This document shows positions 1 to 7,250 of a stretch of 64,000 nt of DNA, one piece after another. The notes beneath the pieces are model-generated. The model made no database searches. It saw nothing but the letters and a program-made list of their open reading frames with translations, and was not told the DNA's origin. Positions within the stretch are counted from its first letter, which is position 1; every line of letters starts with the position of its first letter. The position numbers and the translations under genes were made by a program. The stretch spans positions 186,001 to 250,000 of the forward strand of contig JADZDM010000021.1 of the NCBI GenBank assembly GCA_020851035.1, given 5' to 3'. This DNA is from Gemmatimonadaceae bacterium. Its GTDB lineage: Bacteria; Gemmatimonadota; Gemmatimonadetes; Gemmatimonadales; Gemmatimonadaceae.

Positions 1-2
1 CG

Positions 3-839
3 GTGCTCCAGGAGCACGAGTCTCCCGTGCCGGGACTGGCACGCTGGTGGGGCGACGCATCGACGGGTTCCCGCATCATCTCGCAGCTCTGGCTCGAGTT
101 CGACGTCCCGGTGCCGATCCCGTCAGCACCACCGCCCGTGTCGTCCCTACCCGGCATCTTCATCGAACTGACCGCGGCGGCGCGACTCGACGACGCACCC
201 GCGGTGCGCTGCGCGGCCCTGCTGCAGACCCTGCCCCACCTGCTCGGTCACGAACCACCCCCGGCGCTCATCCGCGCCGTGACCCGTGCGGTGGGCGCCC
301 TCCCGCCGCACGCCGACGTGATGTACGTGGGATCGTTCGCGGGCCGCCATGCCGACACGGTCCGCCTCTGCGCCATGCGGATGGCCGATGCGGACATCGA
401 GCCGTACCTGCGGCGGATCGGCTGGCCCGGTGACGCCGCCGCCGTGGGCGCCGAGATCGACACGGTGTGCGCACGCAAAGGCGGGGTGCCGCGCGTTGGC
501 GTGCTCAACATCGACGTCTCGGTCGATGGTGTGCGGCCGCGGCTCGGCCTGGAACTGCCGCTCCCGCGCGCACCGCAGTATCGCGGTGCACTGCCTGATG
601 GCGACTTCCTCGACGACCTCGTCGCGCGCCGGATCGTGGGTGCGGCGTACCGCGATGCGCTGCGGCGATGGCCGGGGGCGGAGCGCATCGCGATGACACA
701 TGAGCTCTGGCCGAGTGTCGCCGCCCGCTGCGTGAACCACCTGAAGCTCATCCACGTCCCCGGCGAGCCGCTGGCCGCGAAGGCCTACCTGGCGTGGACG
801 CACCTGCCGGCGGGCAGCGGCGTGCCGGCCGCGCAATAG
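3..839 (+). CDS. uncharacterised protein at the left edge of the RiPP locus (5' end probably missing)
   Basis: The frame is open to the left edge of the window. The GTG at 3 is only the first in-window start, so the gene is probably truncated. The 278 visible residues show no signal peptide, membrane segment or catalytic motif that I recognise. The C-terminal stretch around NHLKLIHVPGEPLAAKAYLA is the most distinctive part. The gene points the same way as the precursor and export genes, 167 bp upstream of the precursor start, and its stop codon lies inside the left 19-nt inverted repeat. It may be the last gene of an upstream operon belonging to the same locus. Function is unknown. Confidence 0.6.
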   Translation: MLQEHESPVPGLARWWGDASTGSRIISQLWLEFDVPVPIPSAPPPVSSLPGIFIELTAAARLDDAPAVRCAALLQTLPHLLGHEPPPALIRAVTRAVGALPPHADVMYVGSFAGRHADTVRLCAMRMADADIEPYLRRIGWPGDAAAVGAEIDTVCARKGGVPRVGVLNIDVSVDGVRPRLGLELPLPRAPQYRGALPDGDFLDDLVARRIVGAAYRDALRRWPGAERIAMTHELWPSVAARCVNHLKLIHVPGEPLAAKAYLAWTHLPAGSGVPAAQ

Positions 840-854
840 AGCCAGCGCTCTATC
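836..854. repeat. left copy of a 19-nt inverted repeat flanking the RiPP locus
   Basis: The sequence is ATAGAGCC-AGC-GCTCTATC, so 7-8 bp arms surround three central bases. An almost identical element, ATAGAGCC-CCG-GCTCTATC, lies at 29958-29976 beyond the far end of the locus. Only the three central bases differ. This copy contains the TAG stop of the upstream gene. A transcript would fold into a short hairpin, but no T-tract follows, so a simple intrinsic terminator is doubtful. Confidence 0.6.
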
Positions 855-947
855 CGATGGACTCCTGCGTCCGCGGCGCGCGCGGCGCAGGCGGTGCCTG
901 AGCGCACCAACTCCATGCGCTGCAACGTCTTGCATGACGCGATCAGC

Positions 948-963
948 CGGCATGCCGATTGCA
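948..963 (+). promoter_or_regulatory. candidate sigma-54 (-24/-12) promoter of the precursor/export operon
   Basis: The 16-mer CGGCATGCCGATTGCA matches the RpoN consensus TGGCACG-N4-TTGCA at 10 of 12 defined positions. The invariant GG (949-950) and GC (961-962) are exactly 10 bp apart. Transcription would begin near 974, giving an untranslated leader of about 33 nt before the GTG at 1007. An inverted repeat TGCAA-N4-TTGCA (921-934) lies just upstream. The locus encodes its own sigma-54 activator (12739-13938), which supports the assignment. No UAS shared with other operons was identified. Confidence 0.55.
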
Positions 964-1006
964 CCGGGACGGGGGGCACCCTTCGTCAAACATGTCCGGA
1001 GTGATC

Positions 1007-1336
1007 GTGGGCCAAACCAATTCGCACGAATCGCCAGAACGTTCACGTGCGCTGCAAGCCGTGCTGGCGCGCGCGTCCACCGACCGGGATTTCCGGCAGC
1101 GACTGCTGGTCGACCCGAAGAGCGCGATCCACGATGCGCTCGGGATCGTGATCCCGCCGACCTTCCGCGTGCGCTTCATCGAGCGTGATCCGAGCGTGGA
1201 TTCCCTCGTGGTGCTCCCGGACTACACGTCGCCCGACGGTGAGCTCTGCGATGCCGATCTCGAGACGATCGCCGGCGGGACCGACGGCGGCTGGGACGGC
1301 GGTGGCAATCCCCCGCCGCCATCCGGCACCTGGTGA
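1007..1336 (+). CDS. NHLP-type RiPP precursor peptide
   Basis: The 109-residue product has a long nitrile-hydratase-like leader, with a hallmark stretch around FRQRLLVDPKSAIHDALG followed by a VVLP segment. It ends in a double-glycine motif, DADLETIAGG. The predicted 18-residue core is TDGGWDGGGNPPPPSGTW. The core has two Thr, one Ser, two Asp and many Gly and Pro, but no Cys, so it cannot form thiazoles or lanthionines from its own residues. I chose the GTG at 1007 because GGAG (998-1001) lies 5 nt upstream; ATG 992 and GTG 1001 are alternatives with poorer ribosome-binding sites. The stop overlaps the next gene as GTGA, implying coupled translation. The C39 exporter encoded downstream is the expected leader peptidase. 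Confidence 0.85.
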   Translation: MGQTNSHESPERSRALQAVLARASTDRDFRQRLLVDPKSAIHDALGIVIPPTFRVRFIERDPSVDSLVVLPDYTSPDGELCDADLETIAGGTDGGWDGGGNPPPPSGTW

Positions 1337-1890
1337 GCCGTCCCGGGCGGGCCACGATGCTCCAGGTCGTGGCTCCGCTGCTCGCCATCGCGATCGTGCT
1401 GGTGGTCTGTCGGGTGCGCGGGCTTCCGCTGCGCCAGACGCTGGCGCTGCGCCTGCCCACGGCGCGCATGGCGGTCATCTGGACGGTGGCGTTCTGCATC
1501 CTCATCGCGGTGGAGGAATGGGTGAGTCGCACGCAGCTGGGCCTCACGATCGATCGATGGGACCTCTCGTCCCCCGCCGTGCAGCTGTCGCTGCGCGTGG
1601 TGGCGATGGTCGTGCTGGCACCCGTGGGTGAGGAACTCGTCTTTCGCGGCCTGATGTTCGACCAGGTCAGTCGCGGCGCGGCGGGGGTGTGGGGCGCGGT
1701 GGTGCTCTCGGCAGCGGCGTTCGCGGTGCTGCACGGACAGTACGGCGTGGCCGCGTTGTCGCTGATCTTCATCGATGGGCTCTTCCTCGGGGCCGCACGC
1801 GCCGCCAGCGGGTCGGTGCTGCTCCCGATGGGCCTGCACGCGCTGGGCAACGCCTACGCGGCGGCACAGCGGTTGCGGGTCGTGTCATGA
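1333..1890 (+). CDS. CPBP-family intramembrane protease
   Basis: This 185-residue polytopic membrane protein carries the CPBP (CAAX/Abi) signature. The EELVFRG motif (EExxxR) lies near residues 98-104, and conserved His-containing helices follow around LHGQYG and HALGN. Several hydrophobic helices span the sequence. CPBP proteins are glutamic intramembrane proteases and often accompany bacteriocin genes, where they act in maturation or self-immunity. The GTG start overlaps the precursor stop by 4 nt, and its own stop overlaps the TolC-like gene as ATGA. An immunity or second-step processing role is inferred from this coupling. The substrate is not shown by the sequence. Confidence 0.8.
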   Translation: MSRPGRATMLQVVAPLLAIAIVLVVCRVRGLPLRQTLALRLPTARMAVIWTVAFCILIAVEEWVSRTQLGLTIDRWDLSSPAVQLSLRVVAMVVLAPVGEELVFRGLMFDQVSRGAAGVWGAVVLSAAAFAVLHGQYGVAALSLIFIDGLFLGAARAASGSVLLPMGLHALGNAYAAAQRLRVVS

Positions 1891-3449
1891 GCCACATGCA
1901 TCGCGCCACCACCGTCCCGCGGCGCGTCGCGGCACTGCTGCTCGTCGGTGCGCTTGGCACCAGCGGCGCGGCAGCGCAGGCGGCAATCGACGGGCCGATG
2001 ACACTCGAACGCGTCATCGCGACCGCACTCAGCGCCAGTCCGTCGATCCGCCTGAGTCTCTGGCGTGCCGACATTGCGCGTGGTGCGGTGATCGCGGCCG
2101 GCGCGCCATTCGACAACGTGCTGGCCACCGACGCCTCGATGGTGCAGGATCACCAGCTGAGCCTCACGAAGCCCGACGACGTCGGCAGCGTGGGCACCAG
2201 CATCCTTGGCACGTCGTCGAACCACTACAGTGCGGGCGTGTCGCGGCGGCTGCGGTCAGGCTTCGTGCTCACGCCGCAGGTGGGGCTGGTGCAGCGGCGC
2301 GTGGCGGGCACGCCGCTCGCCGCGTCGAGCTCGGCGACGCTCGGCCTCGGCGTGGCCATCCCGCTGCTGCGCGACCGGCTGGGGCGTGTGGTGCGCGCCG
2401 GCGAGCGCGCGGCCGAGGTCAGCTTCACCGCGGAATCGCTCGAGGTGAGCTTCACGCGCGCGCAGACGGTGTACGCGGTGGTGGTGGCCTACTGGCGCTA
2501 CGTCGGGGCTGCGGCCACGCGCGCGGCACTCGAGGATGCCGAAGCGCGCGCGCGGCAGCATGTCCGCGAGACCGAGGTGCTGATCGCCGCCGACGAGCGC
2601 GCGCCCGCAGACCTCAAGCAGGTGACGGCGAACCTCGCCACGCGCCGCGTGGCCAGCCTGGCGGCGCGCCAGACGCAGCTCGAGGCGTGGCGCCAGGTGG
2701 TGGTCACGGCCGGGTTCCCCGCCACCGACGCGATCCTCGCGCCGCCGCCGGCCACCGACCTGCCGCCACTCCCCGCGGCCGACGACTCGCTCTCGGGCGC
2801 CGCGCTGGCGGCCCTGGTGCGCGACGGGCTGCAGCAGCGCAGTGACGTCGCGGCGGCGCAGCGCCGCCGGATGGCCGCGAGCATCGATGCGGAGGCGGCG
2901 GCGGGAACGCTGCGCCCGCGCCTCGACCTCGTGAGCACCATCGGCTACGCCGGCCTCGCGCCAGGCGGCAACCGGCTGCTGGATCCGTTCGGCGCACAGT
3001 CCGCGCGCCCGAACCTCTCGCTGGGCATCCAGTACCAGCTCCCGACGCGCAACCTGGCGGCGCGCGGCACCGCGCTGCAGGCCGAGGGCGTGCTGCGGCA
3101 GTCAGAGATCGCGGAGCGTGACATTGCGCGGCAGGTCGAGGCCTCGGTGCTGGTCACGGCGCAGGGTGTCACGACACGCCGGGCGGCGCTCCGCGAGGCC
3201 ACCCTCGCGGTGAGCCTCTCGCGCGACGCGCTCGACAACGAGATGCAGCGGTTCCGGCTCGCCTCGTCCACGATCTTCGAGGTGCTCCAGTCGCAGGACG
3301 CACTGACCAATGCGCTGCTCAACGAAGTGAATGCGCGGGTGGCGTACGCCACCGCGATCGCCGACGTCCGCTTCGCCGCCGGCGGGTTCGGCGCGTCGGG
3401 CCGCAACGCGGCGGAGCGGGATGCTGCAACGGCGGTGACGCCGCCATGA
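1887..3449 (+). CDS. TolC-family outer-membrane channel protein
   Basis: The 520-residue product begins with a basic N-terminus and a hydrophobic signal peptide ending near GAAAQAA. Two long coiled-coil/helical repeats typical of outer-membrane efflux proteins follow, around MTLERVIATALSASPSIRL and in the second half. The ATG at 1887 overlaps the CPBP stop (ATGA); longer in-frame starts would remove the signal peptide from the N-terminus. With the HlyD adaptor and C39 ABC exporter it forms a complete type I secretion path across both membranes. This suggests that the peptide is released outside the cell. No odd features were seen. Confidence 0.85.
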   Translation: MSHMHRATTVPRRVAALLLVGALGTSGAAAQAAIDGPMTLERVIATALSASPSIRLSLWRADIARGAVIAAGAPFDNVLATDASMVQDHQLSLTKPDDVGSVGTSILGTSSNHYSAGVSRRLRSGFVLTPQVGLVQRRVAGTPLAASSSATLGLGVAIPLLRDRLGRVVRAGERAAEVSFTAESLEVSFTRAQTVYAVVVAYWRYVGAAATRAALEDAEARARQHVRETEVLIAADERAPADLKQVTANLATRRVASLAARQTQLEAWRQVVVTAGFPATDAILAPPPATDLPPLPAADDSLSGAALAALVRDGLQQRSDVAAAQRRRMAASIDAEAAAGTLRPRLDLVSTIGYAGLAPGGNRLLDPFGAQSARPNLSLGIQYQLPTRNLAARGTALQAEGVLRQSEIAERDIARQVEASVLVTAQGVTTRRAALREATLAVSLSRDALDNEMQRFRLASSTIFEVLQSQDALTNALLNEVNARVAYATAIADVRFAAGGFGASGRNAAERDAATAVTPP

Positions 3450-3496
3450 CGACCTGTTGTCCTCCCTGACGGCCTGCATCCCATGCCCCGCGTCAC

Positions 3497-4756
3497 ATGA
3501 ACCCGCCCGTCTTCCGCAAGATCGCGCTGGAGCGGCTCTCCTCACCGGAGCAGCTGGACCAGCTCACGCAGGTCACCACGCCGCGCGGCTGGATCGCGCT
3601 CTCCGCCTTCTACCTGCTGCTCGTCACCGGCGTGGTGTGGAGCTTCGCCGGCCGGTTGCCCGAGAAGGTCACGGGGAACGGCATCCTCGTGAAGACGGGG
3701 GGCGTGCTGACGGTCGTGCCGGGGGCCGGCGGCCGCGTGGTGGACATGGCGGTGACGGTGGGTGACACGGTGTCCGAGGGGCAGGTGGTGGCACGCCTCG
3801 AGCAGCCGGAGCTGTCGAACGAGCTGCTGCAGTCGCAGTCGGCGCTGACGGAGCTGCGGGCCCGGCATCGCCAGCTGGTGAGCAGTGGCACGCAGGACCT
3901 GGGCCTGCAGTCGCGCTACGTCGACCAGCAGCGCGTGATGACGCAGCAGTCGATCGAGGCCACCGAGCGCGCCGCCCGCGGCCTCGCCGAGAAGATCGAT
4001 GCACAGGAGAAGCTCGTGCGGCAGGGACTGCTCACGCGCAGCACCCTGCTCTCGTCGCGGCAGCAGTACGACAACCTGGAGCAGACGCTCAGCAGCCATC
4101 GCAGCGAGCTCACGAAGCTTGCCGCACGCGCCCTCGAGCTGCGCGACGGGCAGGATCGCGACTCCTCGGCCAGCGCCTTCAAGGTGCGTGAGCAGGAACA
4201 GCGGGTGGCACAGCTCGAGCGCGACTTCCAGGAGCGTTCGGTGGTGCGATCACCTTACACCGGCCGCATCCTCGAGCTGATGGTGGAGACGGGCGACGTG
4301 ATCGGGCGGGGCGAGCCGATCATGAGCCTGGACCTGTCCGGCCGCGCCGTGCAGGACCTGGAGGCGGTGATCTTCGTGCCGCCGGTGGATGGCAAGCGCA
4401 TCAAGCCCGGCATGACGATCCAGATCGCGCCCTCGACGGTGAAGCAGGAGGAGTTCGGGCTGATGCTCGGGCGCGTGACGTACGTGTCGGACTTCCCGGC
4501 CACGCCGAAGGGCATGCTGCGCGTGCTGAAGAACGACCAGCTCGTGAGCGGGCTGGCACAGGGGCGTGCGCCGTACGAGGTGCGCGCCGACCTGCTGGTG
4601 GATCCGGCGACGGTCAGCCGCTACAAGTGGTCGTCATCCGGGGGGCCACCGATCCGGATCCAGAGCGGCACGCTGGCGCTGGGCAACATCGAGGTGGCCT
4701 CGCGCCGGCCGATCGAGATGGTGATGCCGATCCTGCGTCGGGCGCTGGGGCTGTGA
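3497..4756 (+). CDS. HlyD-family adaptor, NHLM bacteriocin export type
   Basis: The 419-residue protein has one N-terminal membrane helix (about residues 35-55), then a lipoyl/barrel-sandwich half (GNGILVKTGGVLTVVPGAGG). A long coiled coil (about 100-255), the second lipoyl half around SPYTGRILELMVETGDVIG and a C-terminal beta-barrel follow. This layout matches periplasmic adaptors of the NHLM microcin export system. It links the C39 ABC transporter in the inner membrane to the TolC-like channel. It lies between those two genes, with gaps of 47 and 31 bp, and is probably in the same transcript. Confidence 0.88.
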   Translation: MNPPVFRKIALERLSSPEQLDQLTQVTTPRGWIALSAFYLLLVTGVVWSFAGRLPEKVTGNGILVKTGGVLTVVPGAGGRVVDMAVTVGDTVSEGQVVARLEQPELSNELLQSQSALTELRARHRQLVSSGTQDLGLQSRYVDQQRVMTQQSIEATERAARGLAEKIDAQEKLVRQGLLTRSTLLSSRQQYDNLEQTLSSHRSELTKLAARALELRDGQDRDSSASAFKVREQEQRVAQLERDFQERSVVRSPYTGRILELMVETGDVIGRGEPIMSLDLSGRAVQDLEAVIFVPPVDGKRIKPGMTIQIAPSTVKQEEFGLMLGRVTYVSDFPATPKGMLRVLKNDQLVSGLAQGRAPYEVRADLLVDPATVSRYKWSSSGGPPIRIQSGTLALGNIEVASRRPIEMVMPILRRALGL

Positions 4757-4787
4757 TGGCGCGCCTCCATGAGCCGCAGGATCGCGC

Positions 4788-7223
4788 ATGACGCCCGACG
4801 ACGCGGCACCGGCTGACGACGGCGCGCTGTCCGACGAGGCGCTGGGCGAGGCGGCGGGAGGGGTCGGGGGTGCCGACCTGCTCGAGCCGCCCACGGCGCG
4901 CGACACGGCGCGCCGCAGCATCGGCCGGCGCGCGCTCGACTGGCGCCCGACACGGGCCCCGCACCGCGATCCTGCGGCGCCGGCGCCCGCCGTGCCGCAC
5001 GTCCGCGTGTCCACGCCGACGGTGCTGCAGATGGAGGCCGTGGAGTGCGGCGCCGCGGCGCTGGCGATGGTGCTCGCGCACCACGGGCGCATCGTGCCGC
5101 TGGAAGAGCTGCGGATGGCGTGCGGCGTGTCGCGGGACGGCAGCAAGGCGAACAACGTGCTGCGCGCCGCGCGCACGTACGGCATGAACGCCAAGGGCTT
5201 CCGCAAGGAGCCGGGCGAGCTGCGCACGATGGCCGTGCCGATGATCGTGCACTGGAACTTCAACCACTTCGTGGTCTTCGAGGGCTTCAAGGCCGGTCGC
5301 GCGTACATCAACGACCCCGGCATGGGGCCGACGAGTGTCACCGAGGAGGAGTTCGATCAGGCGTTCACCGGCGTGGCGCTCACCTTCGAGCGCGGCCCGG
5401 AGTTCACCCGCGGCGGCACGTCACCCAGCCTGCTGGCCGCGCTCGGACGGCGCCTGACCGGCGCGCGGCTGGCGCTGGTCTTCGTGGTGCTGGCCGGCCT
5501 CGCCCTCGTGCTGCCGGGCGTGGTCGGCCCGACGTACCAGCGCGTCTACGTCGATGCGATCATCGTCAAGGGGGCGCGCGACTGGCTCCGGCCCCTGCTG
5601 GTGCTGATCGGGATCACGGCGCTCATCAGCGCCGGCCTCACCTGGCTGCAGCAGTACTACCTGCTCCGCTTCGAGACGAAGCTCGCGGTCGACACGTCGG
5701 GCCGCTTCCTCTGGCACGTGCTCCGTCTGCCGGTGGAGTTCTTCACGCAGCGCTACGCCGGCGAGATCGGCGGGCGCGTGGCGATCAACGACAAGATCGC
5801 GAAGCTGCTCTCGGGCGAGCTGGCCACCACGCTGCTGAACGTGACGGTGATCATCTTCTACGCCGCGCTGATGCTGCAGTACGACCTGCTGCTGACGGCG
5901 ATCGGCGTGACGATGGCGTCGTTCAACCTCCTCGCGCTGCGGTTCGTCTCGCGGAAGCGCGTGGACCTGAACCAGCGGCTCGGGCAGGAGCGCGGCAAGG
6001 CGATGGGGGCGGCGATGGGTGGCCTGCAGACCATCGAGACGCTGAAGGCGTCGGGCGCCGAGTCGGACTTCTTCGAGCGCTGGTCGGGCTACCAGGCGAA
6101 GGTGGTGAACTCGCACCAGCAGTTCCAGCTCCACACGCAGCTCCTGGCCGCGGTGCCGCCGCTGCTGGTGGCGATCAACACGGCGCTGATCCTCGGCATC
6201 GGCGGCCTGCGCGTCATGAACGGCGCGCTGAGCATGGGCATGCTGATCGCCTTCCAGTCGCTGATGTCGATGTTCCTGTCGCCGGTGACGCGCCTGGTGA
6301 CGCTCGGCAGCACGCTGCAGGAGGTGAAGGGGGACATGAACCGGCTCGACGACGTGCTCGGCGCGCCGCGTGACCGGCATGCCGACCCCGACGCCCCCGA
6401 CGCCTCGCCGCATCCGGGGCGGGCGCAGCCGGCCAGCGCCACGCGCCCGCCCGCCGACGAGCTGACGCCGGTGGACCTCGTGAGCGGGTCGCCGCAGTGG
6501 AAGCTCAGCGGCGCGCTGGAACTGCGCGGGATCACCTTCGGCTACAGCCGGCTGGACCCGCCGCTGATCCGCGACTTCAGCCTCACCCTGCAGCCCGGCA
6601 GCCGCGTGGCGCTGGTGGGTGGCTCGGGGTCGGGCAAGTCGACGATCGCGAAGCTCGTGTGCGGGCTCTACACGCCGTGGTCCGGCGACATCATGTTCGA
6701 CGGGTTCCAGCGCGGCGAGGTGGCCCGCGCACTGCTCGTGAACTCGGTGGCCGCCGTGGACCAGGAGATCTTCCTCTTCGACGGGACGATCCGCGACAAC
6801 ATCACGATGTGGGACAGCGGCGTGCCGGATGCCGACGTGATGCGCGCCGCCAAGGACGCCTGCATCCACGAGGACGTGATCGCGCGCCCGAAGGGCTACC
6901 TGAGCCACGTCGAGGAGGGAGGCCGCAACTTCAGCGGCGGCCAGCGCCAGCGCCTCGAGATCGCGCGCGCACTCGTCGGCAACCCCTCGATGCTGGTGCT
7001 CGACGAGGCCACCAGCGCGCTCGACCCGTCCACCGAGCAGCGGATCGACGATCAGCTGCGGCAGCGGGGCTGCACCTGCCTGATCGTGGCCCACCGGCTC
7101 AGCACCATCCGTGACGCCGACGAGATCATCGTGCTGGAGCGCGGCGTGGTGGCCCAGCGCGGCACGCACGACGAGATGGCCGCCGTGCCCGGCCCCTACC
7201 GCGACCTCATCGGCCATGAGTGA
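4788..7223 (+). CDS. C39-peptidase ABC exporter (NHLM ABC1, leader peptidase and transporter)
   Basis: This 811-residue protein has an N-terminal extension of about 75 residues and a C39 peptidase domain with Cys87 (VECGA), His160 (FNHFVVFEG) and Asp176 (INDPGMG). An exporter membrane domain and a nucleotide-binding domain follow (Walker A GGSGSGKST near 611-619, signature SGGQRQR near 716, Walker B LVLDEATSALD near 736). All catalytic motifs are intact. Such proteins cut after the double glycine of the leader and pump the core across the inner membrane. The extension is odd. Residues 14-25, LSDEALGEAAGG, match the leader end LSDAELEAVAGG of the Nif11-type precursor in spacing and at seven positions, as if the transporter carried a leader motif. 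Confidence 0.92.
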   Translation: MTPDDAAPADDGALSDEALGEAAGGVGGADLLEPPTARDTARRSIGRRALDWRPTRAPHRDPAAPAPAVPHVRVSTPTVLQMEAVECGAAALAMVLAHHGRIVPLEELRMACGVSRDGSKANNVLRAARTYGMNAKGFRKEPGELRTMAVPMIVHWNFNHFVVFEGFKAGRAYINDPGMGPTSVTEEEFDQAFTGVALTFERGPEFTRGGTSPSLLAALGRRLTGARLALVFVVLAGLALVLPGVVGPTYQRVYVDAIIVKGARDWLRPLLVLIGITALISAGLTWLQQYYLLRFETKLAVDTSGRFLWHVLRLPVEFFTQRYAGEIGGRVAINDKIAKLLSGELATTLLNVTVIIFYAALMLQYDLLLTAIGVTMASFNLLALRFVSRKRVDLNQRLGQERGKAMGAAMGGLQTIETLKASGAESDFFERWSGYQAKVVNSHQQFQLHTQLLAAVPPLLVAINTALILGIGGLRVMNGALSMGMLIAFQSLMSMFLSPVTRLVTLGSTLQEVKGDMNRLDDVLGAPRDRHADPDAPDASPHPGRAQPASATRPPADELTPVDLVSGSPQWKLSGALELRGITFGYSRLDPPLIRDFSLTLQPGSRVALVGGSGSGKSTIAKLVCGLYTPWSGDIMFDGFQRGEVARALLVNSVAAVDQEIFLFDGTIRDNITMWDSGVPDADVMRAAKDACIHEDVIARPKGYLSHVEEGGRNFSGGQRQRLEIARALVGNPSMLVLDEATSALDPSTEQRIDDQLRQRGCTCLIVAHRLSTIRDADEIIVLERGVVAQRGTHDEMAAVPGPYRDLIGHE

Positions 7224-7250
7224 CACCGTGACGCCCTTCGAGACCACCCC

